From: Acidimicrobiaceae bacterium
GTDB taxonomy: Bacteria; Actinomycetota; Acidimicrobiia; Acidimicrobiales; Aldehydirespiratoraceae
Direction: 5' to 3'
Assembly: GCA_009843915.1 (NCBI GenBank)
Contig: VYCM01000011.1
Location: 1-59,385, forward strand
Length of the DNA stretch: 59,385 bases
The number at the start of each line of letters is the position of its first letter. The first letter of the stretch is position 1. The translations under genes were made by a program, and so were the position numbers. This document shows positions 19,533-28,853 of the stretch, one piece after another. The notes below the pieces were generated by a model, which saw only the letters and a list, made by a program, of their open reading frames with translations, did not search any database and had not been told where the DNA came from.

Positions 19533-21005
19533 ATGCGCACTGGGGACAGCTATGTCGAGTCGTTGCGAGACGGTCGCAACGTGATCCTCGACGGTGTTCC
19601 GGTCGAAGACGTCGCCTCCCACCCGGCCTTCTCGGCCGGTGTGCGCACCGTGGCCCGGCTCTACGACTTCGCGGCCGACCCGGCCAACCGACAGCTCATG
19701 ACCTACGAGTCGCCCACCGACGGGCGCCCGGTGAACCTGAGCTGGCTGGTGCCCCGCTCGGTGGACGACCTGCGCCGCCGGCGATTGGCCATCGAGGCCT
19801 GGTCGGAGCTGAGCTTCGGCTATCTGGGCCGGTCGCCTGACCACGTGGCCTCCTTCTTCGCCGGCTTCTCGGGCTCACTCGACACCTTCGCCAAGGCCGG
19901 CGACCGTTACGCCGAGAACGTGCAACGCTTCTACGAGTGGGCCCGGGACGAGGACCTCTACGTCACGTACACCATCATCCACCCCCAGATCGACCGGTCG
20001 AAGGGTCCCCACGAGCAGTACGAGCCCAATCTCTACGCCTCCATCGCCCGCTCCAGCGAGGACGGTGTAGTGGTGCGGGGCGCGCAGATGCTCGGGACCG
20101 GCACGCTGATGTCGGACTACCTGTTCGTCAGTTCCATCCAGCCCCTGCCGCCCGGCGCCGACGACTACGGACTGTCGGTGGCGATCCCCGTGAATCACCC
20201 CCGGCTGCGCATCTACCCCCGCCGACCCTACGGCCGCGACATCACCGCGGCCGGCGACTACCCGCTGTCGGCCGCCTACGACGAGACCGACGCGTTGGTG
20301 GTCTTCGACGATGTGGACGTGCCCGCCGAGCACGTGTTCGTCGACCGCGACCGGGACATCACCTTAGCGCAGTTCAACCGCACCCCGGCCCATCTGCTGG
20401 GCAACACCCAGGCCCAGATCCGCTACGCGGTGAAGATGAGGTTCCTGGCCGGGCTCGCCTCCCAGTTGGCCGAATGGTCGGGCCAGGCCAAGGACCGGAA
20501 CTTCCAGTTGAGCCTGGCCCGGGTGGCGGCTCAGGCGTCGGTGCCCTACGGGATGGTGCTGGCGGGGGAGTACAACGCCACCATCGACGGCAACGGCGTG
20601 GCCCGGCCCGACCCGGAGATGCTGTACGCGGCCATGACGCTGCAGCCGGCGCTGTACCGCGACATCACCTACGCCTTGCGGGAGATGACCGGCGGGACCA
20701 CCATCCAGGTGCCGTCGTCGGTGAGCGCCTGGGACGACCCGGTCACCCGGGCCGACTTCGAGCGCTTCGTGCGCTGGCCCGAGGTGGACGCCGAGCACCG
20801 GGTGGCCCTGCTGAAGCTGGTGTGGGACGCCATCGGCTCGGAGTTCGCCAGCCGGCACTTCCAGTACGAGATGTTCTACGCCGGGTCGGCCTCCGTGGTC
20901 CAGGGCCGCCTGTACCGCAACTACGACTGGGAGCGGGCCCGCTCCATGGTGCTGCGCTGCCTGGCCGAGACCCCCGGCCCCCACCGAGAGGGGGACGGCT
21001 CGTGA
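19533..21005 (+). CDS. 4-hydroxyphenylacetate 3-monooxygenase (HpaB)-type flavin hydroxylase, large subunit
   Basis: The 490-residue protein matches the HpaB/PvcC family: TGDSYVESLRDGRNVILDG at the start, YTIIHPQIDRSK, LGTGTLMSDYLFVSS, FDDVDVPAEHVFVD in the middle domain and a C-terminal acyl-CoA-dehydrogenase-like helical domain. These FADH2-dependent enzymes hydroxylate phenols ortho to an existing OH using a separate flavin reductase. The ATG at 19533 follows a GGAGG at 19524-19528 with short spacing. Its stop overlaps the ubiD start as GTGA. The phenolic substrate is unknown. Confidence 0.88.
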   Translation: MRTGDSYVESLRDGRNVILDGVPVEDVASHPAFSAGVRTVARLYDFAADPANRQLMTYESPTDGRPVNLSWLVPRSVDDLRRRRLAIEAWSELSFGYLGRSPDHVASFFAGFSGSLDTFAKAGDRYAENVQRFYEWARDEDLYVTYTIIHPQIDRSKGPHEQYEPNLYASIARSSEDGVVVRGAQMLGTGTLMSDYLFVSSIQPLPPGADDYGLSVAIPVNHPRLRIYPRRPYGRDITAAGDYPLSAAYDETDALVVFDDVDVPAEHVFVDRDRDITLAQFNRTPAHLLGNTQAQIRYAVKMRFLAGLASQLAEWSGQAKDRNFQLSLARVAAQASVPYGMVLAGEYNATIDGNGVARPDPEMLYAAMTLQPALYRDITYALREMTGGTTIQVPSSVSAWDDPVTRADFERFVRWPEVDAEHRVALLKLVWDAIGSEFASRHFQYEMFYAGSASVVQGRLYRNYDWERARSMVLRCLAETPGPHREGDGS

Positions 21006-22426
21006 CTGCGGCCGAGCCGGTCGGCGTTCTTGACACCGGTTTCCGGACGGCCCTGAGACGTCTCGACCGGGCCGGGCTGCTGGCCAGGGTGTCGCGCACC
21101 GTCGATTTCGACCTAGAGGCCGCGGCCATGATGAAGCACCACGACGCTGGCGCGGCGCTGCTGTTCGAGAGCGTCAAGGACCACGACATTCCGGTGGTCG
21201 GCAACGTGTTCGCCACCCCCGCGTCGTCGGAGGCGGCCATGGGCCTCGACCGCGACCGCCTGCGGGCCGCGCTGGCCCGGGGCATCCGCACCGACGTCGA
21301 GCCCGCCGCGGCGAGCGACCCGCCGGCCCAGCAGAACGTGTGGCGCTCGGGCGAGATCGACCTGGGGGCGCAGCTTCCCGTGCTCAAGCACGCCCCGGGC
21401 GACGGCGGCCGCTTCGTCACCGCCGGCGTGCTCATTGTCCGGGATCCGCTCACCGGCGTGCGCAACGCCTCCTTCCACCGGCTCCAGCTCATCGGCCCCG
21501 ACGAGGTCGCGGTCAAGATCGACCACGGACGCCATCTCGGCCGGGCCCTCGACCACGCTGTCGAGATGGGCCAGGACCTGCCCGTGGCCGTCTGCATCGG
21601 CACCGACGTGGCCCTGATCTACGCCGCCTCAACCATGGGCGCGCTCATGCCTGAGAGCCGCGACGAGCTGTGCGCGGCCGGGGGCTGCCGCGGCGCGCCC
21701 CTGCCGGTGGCGCCCGGGGTGTCGCAGGACATCGACGTTCCCGCCGACACCGAGATCGTGCTGGAGGGTGTGATCCGGGCCGGCGCGAGCGTCACCGAGG
21801 GCCCCTTCGGCGAGTTCGTCGGCTATGCCTCGCCCGCCGGTCCCGCTCCGACGATGCACGTGACCGCGGTCACGGCCCGCGACGAGCCCGTCTACCACGC
21901 CATCAACGGCGCCGGCCGCGAGACCATCGTGTTGCGCAAGCACGTGCTGGAGGTGGCCGCGCTGGAGGCGGTCCGGCCGGTGACACAGATCGTCAGCGAC
22001 GTGTGCATGCCGCCGGGAGGACTTCACCGGTTCCATCTGGTGATGGCGCTGTCGAAGCGGTACGAGCGTGACAACGGCATGGGCCGCAACGCCGCGCTGG
22101 CCGCGTTCGGGGCCCTCAAGGATCTCAACATGATCGTGCTGGTCGACGACGACATCGATCTGCACGATCCCGACGACGTGGCCTACGCGCTGGCCACCCG
22201 CTTCGACGCCGCGTCCGATCTGGTGGTCCTACCCGGCATGCGGGGCCACGAGTACGTGCGCACATCGCAGGCCGGCGTGGGCACCAAGGCCATCCTGGAC
22301 GCTTCGGTGCCCTTCGAGAGCCGCGCCGACTTCGAGCGCATCTCGTTCGCCGCGCCCTCCGGCGACGAGCTCGACGCGGTCTACTCCGGTACGACGGTGT
22401 TGAGTTGGCTGGGTGAGAATCCATGA
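21002..22426 (+). CDS. UbiD-family prenylated-FMN decarboxylase
   Basis: This ~474-residue protein shows the UbiD fold: FHRLQLIGPDEVAVKID, IGTDVALIYAASTMG, EIVLEGVIRAGASVTEGPFGEFVGY, and the late IVLVDDDIDLHDPDDVAYALATR. UbiD enzymes reversibly decarboxylate aromatic or unsaturated acids with prenylated FMN, made by a UbiX partner not seen in this window. The GTG start overlaps the hpaB stop (GTGA), so the two are translationally coupled. A hydroxylase next to a decarboxylase suggests processing of a phenolic acid. Confidence 0.9.
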   Translation: MTAAEPVGVLDTGFRTALRRLDRAGLLARVSRTVDFDLEAAAMMKHHDAGAALLFESVKDHDIPVVGNVFATPASSEAAMGLDRDRLRAALARGIRTDVEPAAASDPPAQQNVWRSGEIDLGAQLPVLKHAPGDGGRFVTAGVLIVRDPLTGVRNASFHRLQLIGPDEVAVKIDHGRHLGRALDHAVEMGQDLPVAVCIGTDVALIYAASTMGALMPESRDELCAAGGCRGAPLPVAPGVSQDIDVPADTEIVLEGVIRAGASVTEGPFGEFVGYASPAGPAPTMHVTAVTARDEPVYHAINGAGRETIVLRKHVLEVAALEAVRPVTQIVSDVCMPPGGLHRFHLVMALSKRYERDNGMGRNAALAAFGALKDLNMIVLVDDDIDLHDPDDVAYALATRFDAASDLVVLPGMRGHEYVRTSQAGVGTKAILDASVPFESRADFERISFAAPSGDELDAVYSGTTVLSWLGENP

Positions 22427-23238
22427 AGCTCAGCCGCGAGACGCTCGCCGACCGGCTGCAGGAGCAGCTCAAGCGCCAGATGCTGTCGGGCCGCCTGGCG
22501 CCGGGCGCGGTCATGCCGTCGGAGCGCGAGCTGCGGGAGGTGTTCGGCGTGGGACGCACCACGGTGCGTGAGGCGCTCCAGGGCCTGGTGTCGTCGGGCT
22601 TCCTGACCCGCGAATCGGGTCGGCTGATCGTGCAGCACCCCACCGACATCAGCCCCCGGATGCTCGACCTCGCGGCCCGGGCCTCCGACGCATCGGTCCA
22701 GCAGGTATTCGATGTGCGCAAGCTGCTGGAGATCCACGCGGCCGGCTTGGCCGCGGCCAATCGCACTACCGACGACCTCGCCGAGATCGCCGCGTGCCTC
22801 GGGCGCATGGACACCCAGGACGAGGCCCAGTACCACACCGCCGACCGCAGCTTCCACTGCGCGGTGGTGCGAGCATCCCAGAACACCGTCCTGGCCGAGC
22901 TCTATGAGGCCGGCCTCGGGCTCTTCTTCCGCAAGCCGGCCTTCTGGCGGGTGTTCACCCGCGCTCCCGAGCAGCGCCATCGCGTGGGTTCGGGCTACGA
23001 GGGCCATCTGCAGATACACGATGCCATCGCCCGCCAGGACGCCGATCTGGCCCGCGAGCAGATGCGACGCCATCTGCTACAGGTCGAGCAGAGCCTCCTG
23101 GCCGTGATGCACGAGACCGTCGATGTGGCCTACGAGACCCCCGCCGTGATGCACGGGACTCTCGACGCGGCCGAGGATCCGTCGCCGGAACCGTCCCCTA
23201 CCACCTCCCCCGCCGAGGAGACAGAGAGGAAGCCATGA
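22423..23238 (+). CDS. GntR-family transcriptional regulator with FCD domain
   Basis: The 271-residue protein has an N-terminal winged helix (residues ~5-70, with MPSERELREVFGVGRTTVREALQGL) and a helical FCD domain (ADRSFHCAVVRAS, GHLQIHDAIARQDADLAREQMRRHL) with the His ligands for a metal and organic acid. It overlaps ubiD by ATGA. The palindrome at 19461-19481 fits its expected site. It probably represses the run until an acid ligand is present. The last ~35 residues are a low-complexity tail rich in Pro, Glu and Thr. Confidence 0.9.
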   Translation: MKLSRETLADRLQEQLKRQMLSGRLAPGAVMPSERELREVFGVGRTTVREALQGLVSSGFLTRESGRLIVQHPTDISPRMLDLAARASDASVQQVFDVRKLLEIHAAGLAAANRTTDDLAEIAACLGRMDTQDEAQYHTADRSFHCAVVRASQNTVLAELYEAGLGLFFRKPAFWRVFTRAPEQRHRVGSGYEGHLQIHDAIARQDADLAREQMRRHLLQVEQSLLAVMHETVDVAYETPAVMHGTLDAAEDPSPEPSPTTSPAEETERKP

Positions 23239-24482
23239 GACAGGGATACCGGGTGATCGACGCCGACACCCACGTCACCCCATCGGTCGAGGTGCTCGTC
23301 GACTACGGCGACCGCGAACTCAAGGACCGAGCCGACGAGCTGACCCCCTATGTCCGGGTGACGAAGCCGACCGCGGGCCGGGGCCATCCCACCCATCCCT
23401 ACGGTGTGGTCCGGGTCAACCCCCAGCCCTACAACCGTGTGGCCGGGCACAAGCCCGATGCCGCGGTGGACACCCGGGGGGCGGGCGCCAAGGGGGCCCT
23501 CGAGGGCCGGGTCCAGAACCTGGCGGTGAAGCCCATCGCCGACGGCATCCAGCACACCAACTCCGAGGGCCGTCTGGCCAACATGGACGTTGAAGGGGTG
23601 GATATCAACTTCATCATCCCGGGCACCTGGGCGCCGGGCAGCACCGCCCTGGACCTGAGCCTGGCCAAGGCCATGTACCGCTCCTACCACCGCTACATGG
23701 CCGACTACTGCTCGGCCGACCCCCGCCGTCTCAAGGGACTGCTGCTGGCACCGGGCGCCGATCCCGAATGGGCCGCCGACACGATCCGCGAGCACGCTGG
23801 CGATGAGTGGCTGGCCGCAGTGTGGCCGGTGCTGCCCGAGGGTCTGCCGGTGGACGATCCCGACCTGGAGCCGATCTGGCAGGCGATGGACGAGGCCGAC
23901 CTGCCCATCATGCACCACAGCTTCTTCTACGAGGCGCCCTACTTCCCCGGCTACCGCGACATCTGGGGCAACGTGGCCGTGGCCCGCACCGCCGCCCATG
24001 TCTGGGGGGCGCAGAGGCTCATGGCGTACGTGCTGGTGTCGGGGATGCTGGACCGCTACCCGAATCTGCGGGTGGCCACCGTGGAGACCGGCCACGGCTG
24101 GCTGCCGCACTGGATCATCCGCCTCACCAGCCAGATCGACTACGTCAAGGGCGCCGTGCCCGCCGACCTCAAGCACACCCCGCTCGAGTACGTGCAGATG
24201 GGCCGGGTGTTCTGCGCCATCGAGCAGCACGAGGGAGCCGAGATGACCAAGGCGGTCATCGACATCCTCGGCGACGGTGTGCTCATGTACGAGTCGGACT
24301 TCCCTCATCCCGAGTGCTACTACCCGAACAGCACCGACAACGTGATCTCATGGGGCCCCGTGATCGGCGAGGAAGCCCTGCGCAAGCTGATGGCAGACAA
24401 CGCGGCCCGCTACCTGCGGCTGCTGTCGGTCCCCTGGGACGACGGGCCCAGTGACAATGGACGGCACAGCAATGGACGTTGA
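23235..24482 (+). CDS. Amidohydrolase-2 (ACMSD-like) family protein
   Basis: The 415-residue TIM-barrel protein starts YRVIDADTHVTPSVEVLVDYG (first metal region), contains PIMHHSFFYEAPYFPG with a likely metal His, and ends with the family's MYESDFPHPECYYPNSTD carrying the catalytic Asp. Members include ACMSD and resorcylate decarboxylases, so this is a second candidate decarboxylase or hydrolase in the run after UbiD. ATGA overlap with the regulator gene; GAGG just upstream. The substrate is unknown. Confidence 0.82.
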   Translation: MRQGYRVIDADTHVTPSVEVLVDYGDRELKDRADELTPYVRVTKPTAGRGHPTHPYGVVRVNPQPYNRVAGHKPDAAVDTRGAGAKGALEGRVQNLAVKPIADGIQHTNSEGRLANMDVEGVDINFIIPGTWAPGSTALDLSLAKAMYRSYHRYMADYCSADPRRLKGLLLAPGADPEWAADTIREHAGDEWLAAVWPVLPEGLPVDDPDLEPIWQAMDEADLPIMHHSFFYEAPYFPGYRDIWGNVAVARTAAHVWGAQRLMAYVLVSGMLDRYPNLRVATVETGHGWLPHWIIRLTSQIDYVKGAVPADLKHTPLEYVQMGRVFCAIEQHEGAEMTKAVIDILGDGVLMYESDFPHPECYYPNSTDNVISWGPVIGEEALRKLMADNAARYLRLLSVPWDDGPSDNGRHSNGR

Positions 24483-24879
24483 GCAGGCGCTCGAGCTGGT
24501 GCAGCAGGCCCGGGCCATCGGGGCCGAACGGGGCATCAACGCCACCGTGGCCGTGCACGACGACGCCGGCCATCCCCTGGTAGTCGTGCGGGGCAAGCGC
24601 TGGCACGGGCCCTACATGGCCATGGGCAAGGCCCGGCTGGCCGCCGCCTTCGCCAAGCCCACCAAGGACCTCGTCGCGCAGTGGGCCGACCGGCCCCTGT
24701 TCCCCACCAGTCTCGTGGAAATCATCCCTGGAGGGGTCACCGTCAATCCCGGCGGTGTGCCTCTGTTCTCCGACGGCGTTTGCGTGGGCGCCATCGGCGT
24801 GGGCGGGGGCTCCCCCCAGATCGACCACGAGATCGCGGCCGCGGCCGCGGACCAATTCCACGGTTCCCAAGGCACCTAG
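24451..24879 (+). CDS. GlcG/HbpS-like (PduO C-terminal type) protein
   Basis: A ~140-residue protein with the GlcG fold: ALELVQQARAIGAERG, ATVAVHDDAGHPLVVVRG, AMGKARLAAAFAKPT and the glycine-rich FSDGVCVGAIGVGGGSPQIDHEIAAAA. The family binds haem or corrinoids in some members and is often found in catabolic clusters with no fixed role. GTG at 24451, ATG at 24457 or ATG at 24472 could start it; all overlap the amidohydrolase end, showing coupling. Confidence 0.8.
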   Translation: MTMDGTAMDVEQALELVQQARAIGAERGINATVAVHDDAGHPLVVVRGKRWHGPYMAMGKARLAAAFAKPTKDLVAQWADRPLFPTSLVEIIPGGVTVNPGGVPLFSDGVCVGAIGVGGGSPQIDHEIAAAAADQFHGSQGT

Positions 24880-24923
24880 ATCTGATGAATTCAGTTCACA
24901 GACCCAAAGGAGGAAACAGCAAA

Positions 24924-26786
24924 ATGCGATACATCCGGAAGAGACTGGGGGTGCCGCTCGCGGCGCTCTTCGTCCTCTCGCTGATCGCCGCGAGCTGCGG
25001 CGACGACGAGGCGGACGCACCCGCGGCGCCGGTGGTCGACACGGCTGCCGTCGAGGCGGCGCAGGCCGAGGCCGACGCCGCCGAGGCCGAAGCCGAGGCC
25101 GCTCGAGCAGAGGCTGAAGCGGCTGCTTCGGCCGCCGCCGAGGCTGAGGCGGCCCTGGCCGACGCCGCGGCCGCGGCGGCTGAGGCGAGCGCGGAGCAAC
25201 AGGCCGAGGCGCAGGCTGCCTTGGAGGCGGCCCAGGCCGATGCTGCCGCCGCGCAGGAAGCCGCGGCTGCGGCCGAGTCGCGGGCCTCGGAGGCCGAGAC
25301 TGCGGCCGGTGAGGCCGCCGCCGCCCTGGAGGCGGCCACCGCCGAGCCTGAGCCGGCTGCCCCGACCGGGGATCCCGGAAGGGTCGTCATCGCCGTCACC
25401 ACCGAGCCCTCGACGCTCGACCCGCAGGCCGTCAACGACCGCAGCTCGCGGGTAGTGACCGCCAACCTCTTCGAGTCGCTGCTGGGCCGTGACGCCTCGA
25501 CGGCTCTGGTCCCGGTGCTGGCCACCGGCTACGAGGCATTCGACGACGACACCTGGCGCTTCACGGTGCGCGAGGGCGTCACCTTCCACGACGGCCAGGC
25601 CCTCGATGCCCAGGCCGTGGCGGATGCCCTGAACCGCATGCTGGACCCGGACTACTCGACCCAGCGAGACTCGTACATCCGGGGCATGACCTCCGTGGAG
25701 GCGGTGGATGCCTACACCGTCGACATCCACACCGACGGGGTCAACGCCACCCTGCCGCTGCAGATCGCGCAGCTCCCCATCTTCGCGCCGGGTACGGCCG
25801 ACACGGTGGGTGAGAACCCGGTGGGGACCGGTCCATACATGTTCGAGTCCTGGGAGCGCGGCCAGCAGATCACCGCGGTGCGGAATGCGAACTACTGGGG
25901 CGATGCGCCGTCGATCGACGCGTTCACGGTGCGGTTCATCCCCGACAAGCAGACGTCGCTGGCCGCCCTGCAGGCCGGCGAGGTCGACCTGGTGCTGGAC
26001 ATCCTGCCCGAGCAGGTTCCGCTGGTGCCCCAGGCGCTCAGCGTCCCCGCCACCGAGTACAGCTACATAGCGCTCAACGCGCTCCGTCCGGATCTGGCCC
26101 CGCCCGAGATTCGGGTCGCCATGAACCTGGCGGTGGACAAGGAGCTGATCGCGGAGACGCTCTATGAGGGCTACGCCGAGCCCAATCACGCCCAGCACCT
26201 GTCGCCGGGGATGCTCGGCTACAACCCCGACGTCGGCCCGTTCCCGTACGACCCGGATCAGGCCCGCGAGATCATGGCCTCGCACGGCTGGAACGAGGAC
26301 AACCCCTTGTTCCTCGAGATCTACGCGCCGATCGGCCGGTACCTGCGCGGCGTGGAGACGACTCAGGCGGTGGCCACGATGCTGAACGACGTCGGCTTCA
26401 ACACCGAGGTACGGCTCGCCGAGTGGACCCGCTTCCGCGCCGGCAGCCGGATCAGGGGCGAAGAGCCCGGCGCCTATGACGCTCGCTACGGCTGGAACTC
26501 CAACGAGTGGTTCGACGGGGCCCGTACCCGCAACTTCCTGGTGTGCGGCGGCTCGTCCTCCAAGCTGTGCGACGAGTACGTGACGGAGCAGTTCGAGATG
26601 GCCGGCTCGACGACCGACCAGGAGCTGCGCAACGTCCTCTACCAGAGGGCCTGGGCCCGCCTGCATGAGAACCCCCATGCCATCTACCTGCTTCAGCAGG
26701 ACCTGATCTACGGCGCGACGGAGCGTCTCGACTGGCAGCCCCGGCTCGACGACGAGTACCTCGTGTCGGAGATGAGCCTGAACTAG
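24924..26786 (+). CDS. Peptide-type ABC transporter substrate-binding lipoprotein with long Ala/Glu coiled-coil tether
   Basis: A 620-residue lipoprotein. Signal peptide with lipobox-like LIAASC (Cys at ~27), then ~110 residues almost entirely of Ala, Glu, Asp and Gln (residues ~40-145) predicted to be helical coiled coil, then a family 5 binding domain from VVIAVTTEPSTLDPQ onward, with FTVREGVTFHDGQ and NPVGTGPYMFESWERG. The ATG is set by AAAGGAGG at 24907-24914. Family 5 proteins bind peptides, opines, nickel or sugars. The tether would hold the domain away from the membrane, which is unusual. A hairpin follows the stop. Confidence 0.88.
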   Translation: MRYIRKRLGVPLAALFVLSLIAASCGDDEADAPAAPVVDTAAVEAAQAEADAAEAEAEAARAEAEAAASAAAEAEAALADAAAAAAEASAEQQAEAQAALEAAQADAAAAQEAAAAAESRASEAETAAGEAAAALEAATAEPEPAAPTGDPGRVVIAVTTEPSTLDPQAVNDRSSRVVTANLFESLLGRDASTALVPVLATGYEAFDDDTWRFTVREGVTFHDGQALDAQAVADALNRMLDPDYSTQRDSYIRGMTSVEAVDAYTVDIHTDGVNATLPLQIAQLPIFAPGTADTVGENPVGTGPYMFESWERGQQITAVRNANYWGDAPSIDAFTVRFIPDKQTSLAALQAGEVDLVLDILPEQVPLVPQALSVPATEYSYIALNALRPDLAPPEIRVAMNLAVDKELIAETLYEGYAEPNHAQHLSPGMLGYNPDVGPFPYDPDQAREIMASHGWNEDNPLFLEIYAPIGRYLRGVETTQAVATMLNDVGFNTEVRLAEWTRFRAGSRIRGEEPGAYDARYGWNSNEWFDGARTRNFLVCGGSSSKLCDEYVTEQFEMAGSTTDQELRNVLYQRAWARLHENPHAIYLLQQDLIYGATERLDWQPRLDDEYLVSEMSLN

Positions 26787-26820
26787 CACGTCAGGCTGGT
26801 TGGCTTGCTGTTGACCTGCT

Positions 26821-26854
26821 GGCCCGGCTCGGTCGCTTTGGGCCGAGCCGGGCC
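26821..26854 (+). terminator. Intercistronic 12-bp GC hairpin after the binding-protein gene
   Basis: Arms at 26821-26832 and 26843-26854 are perfectly complementary (12 bp) with a 10-nt loop and no U-tract. Lying between the binding-protein and permease genes, it probably attenuates readthrough or protects the upstream mRNA, so binding protein exceeds permease. Confidence 0.6.
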
Positions 26855-26882
26855 CGGCAGGGCTGAGCGTCCATAGGTATCG

Positions 26883-27923
26883 ATGGGAATGCAGACGACG
26901 ACGGAGACCATGCCGCCGTCGCAGCGGCCGCGGCGCGGCGGGCTGCGGCGATGGCTGCGCGACCTGCGGGCCGGGTCCGATCGCCTCGCCGTCGGAGGGT
27001 CGCTGAGCGGCCTGCTGCTGCGGAGGCTTCGCGACGGCGTCATCGTGCTGCTGCTCGTGGTGACGGTGATCTTCTTCCTCGCCCACGTCGTCGGCAACCC
27101 GGCGCTGGTGTTCGCGCCGGTCGACGCCACCGATGAGCACATAGCCGAACTCCACCGCCAGTTCGGTCTGGACCGTCCGGTCGCGGAGCGCTACTGGGAG
27201 TACCTGGTCGGCCTGGCCCAGCTCGACTTCGGCGAGTCGACCTGGCAGCAGCGCCCCGCCATCGATGCGGTGAAGGAGGCGTTGCCGTCCACGATCTACC
27301 TCACCGTCGTCGGCCTGGGCGCGGCCGCGGTACTGGGGGTGGTGCCCGGCATCGTGGCGGGTGCCAGAGCGCGCAAGCCGTTTGACAAGACCTCGAACCT
27401 GCTGTCGGTGGCGGCGCTGTCGGTGCCGAACTTCTGGCTGGGGCTGCTGCTGATCCTGGTGCTCGGTGTGCAGCTCGGCTGGCTTCCCACCTCGGGGCGT
27501 TTCGAGACGGCCAGCATCGTGATGCCTGCGCTCACCTTGGGCATCGTGCATGGCGGCCGCATCTTCCAGCTTGTGCGCTCGGCGACGTTCGAGGAGATGT
27601 CCAAGCCGTACGTGACCGTGGCCCGCAGCAAGGGCCTCACCGAGTGGAACATCCTGCGCCGCCACGTGGTCCGCAACACCGGGGTCACCACGGCGACCAT
27701 CGTCGGATGGGAGTACGTGCGGATGTGGGGCGGCGCGGTGTTCGCCATCGAGTATGTGTTCGCCTGGCCGGGTGTGGGCCTGCTGACCATCGACGCCGCC
27801 CACCGCCAGGACTTCTTCGTGCTTCAGGCGGCGGTAATCATCGCGGGGGCGTTCGTGATCTTCAGCAACCTGCTCATCGATATGGGCTACCAGTTCATCG
27901 ACCGCAGGATCGCGGCCAGCTGA
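26883..27923 (+). CDS. ABC transporter permease, DppB type
   Basis: The 346-residue permease has a cytoplasmic N-terminus of ~45 residues, longer than usual, then six membrane segments. Family marks include LHRQFGLDRPVAERYWEYLVGLAQLDFGES, LPSTIYLTVVGLGAAAVLGV, and the EAA-type loop YVTVARSKGLTEWNILRRHVVRN that contacts the ATPases. With DppC-type permease and two ATPases following, this makes a complete peptide/opine-type importer. Confidence 0.92.
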   Translation: MGMQTTTETMPPSQRPRRGGLRRWLRDLRAGSDRLAVGGSLSGLLLRRLRDGVIVLLLVVTVIFFLAHVVGNPALVFAPVDATDEHIAELHRQFGLDRPVAERYWEYLVGLAQLDFGESTWQQRPAIDAVKEALPSTIYLTVVGLGAAAVLGVVPGIVAGARARKPFDKTSNLLSVAALSVPNFWLGLLLILVLGVQLGWLPTSGRFETASIVMPALTLGIVHGGRIFQLVRSATFEEMSKPYVTVARSKGLTEWNILRRHVVRNTGVTTATIVGWEYVRMWGGAVFAIEYVFAWPGVGLLTIDAAHRQDFFVLQAAVIIAGAFVIFSNLLIDMGYQFIDRRIAAS

Positions 27924-28822
27924 TGAGCGTCATCGTCGCCAAACGCACGGGCACGGATCCGGGCCGCACCTCGCAGCACCGCGTCTGGAGCCGCCTCATC
28001 GAGGCGCTGGGCAGCCGGGGCTGGATCCTGCTGGTGCTCTTCCTGGTGCTGCTGGTGGCGGCCTCGATCGTGCCCGACGTGTTCGCCCCGCACGACCATG
28101 AGACCCAGAACCTGCGGGCCCGCCTGCTGGCGCCGGGAGAGTCCTCGCCCGACGGCCTGCACCTGCTCGGAACCGACAGCCTGGGCCGGGACCTCTTCTC
28201 CCGGATGGTGATCGGCACCCGGCTCACCATGTTCATCGCGGTGACCGCCACCCTCATCGGCGCGGCCATAGGCGTGCTGTTCGGGCTGCTGGGCGGCTAC
28301 TTCGGCGGGCGCACCGACCGGCTGCTGATGCGCCTGGGCGAGGCCCAGACGGCGATGCCGATGTTCCTGGTGGCCATCCTGCTGCTGAGCCTGCTCGGGC
28401 CCAGCGTAGGAATCCTGCTGGTGGTGCTGCCGTGCCTGGTGTGGCCGATCTTCGCCCGCGTGGTGCGGGCCGAGGCCCTGCGGCTGCGCGAGGAGACTTT
28501 CATCGAGGCCTCGATCGCCACCGGCTGCTCCACCTCGACCATTCTCGGCCGGCACCTGCTGCCCAACGTCGCGCCCCGCATCCTGGTGCTCTGTGTGGTG
28601 GAGATCGGCCATGTGATGCTCTCGGAGGCCGGTCTCAGCTTCTTGGGCGTGGGCGTACAGCCCCCCGACACCACCTGGGGGCTGCTGATCTCCGAGGGCA
28701 GGCCTCTGCTGGCGGTGGCCTGGTGGCTCACGATCCTGCCCGGTGTGCTGCTGGGCATCACGGTGCTGGTGCTCAACCTTCTGGGCCGCTACTGGGAGGC
28801 CCGCTCGGGGGCGGCCGGATGA
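27923..28822 (+). CDS. ABC transporter permease, DppC type
   Basis: A 299-residue permease. The DppB-type stop and this ATG share one base (TGATG), so translation is coupled. Membrane segments begin at ILLVLFLVLLVAASIVPDVF; LLGTDSLGRDLFSRMVIGTRLTMFIA is the hallmark DppC segment, and ETFIEASIATGCSTSTILGRHLLPNVAPRIL is the EAA loop. The frame is open upstream inside the previous gene; the coupled ATG gives the proper N-terminus. Confidence 0.92.
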   Translation: MSVIVAKRTGTDPGRTSQHRVWSRLIEALGSRGWILLVLFLVLLVAASIVPDVFAPHDHETQNLRARLLAPGESSPDGLHLLGTDSLGRDLFSRMVIGTRLTMFIAVTATLIGAAIGVLFGLLGGYFGGRTDRLLMRLGEAQTAMPMFLVAILLLSLLGPSVGILLVVLPCLVWPIFARVVRAEALRLREETFIEASIATGCSTSTILGRHLLPNVAPRILVLCVVEIGHVMLSEAGLSFLGVGVQPPDTTWGLLISEGRPLLAVAWWLTILPGVLLGITVLVLNLLGRYWEARSGAAG

Positions 28823-28853
28823 GGCCCCGGTCTGCAGATCTGGGGGCGGCCCG

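Noticed and set aside
24891-27803. Very long minus-strand frame (970 codons) opposite the ABC genes
   Set aside because: It is a shadow of GC-rich coding sequence; the plus strand holds the well-marked binding protein and permease genes.
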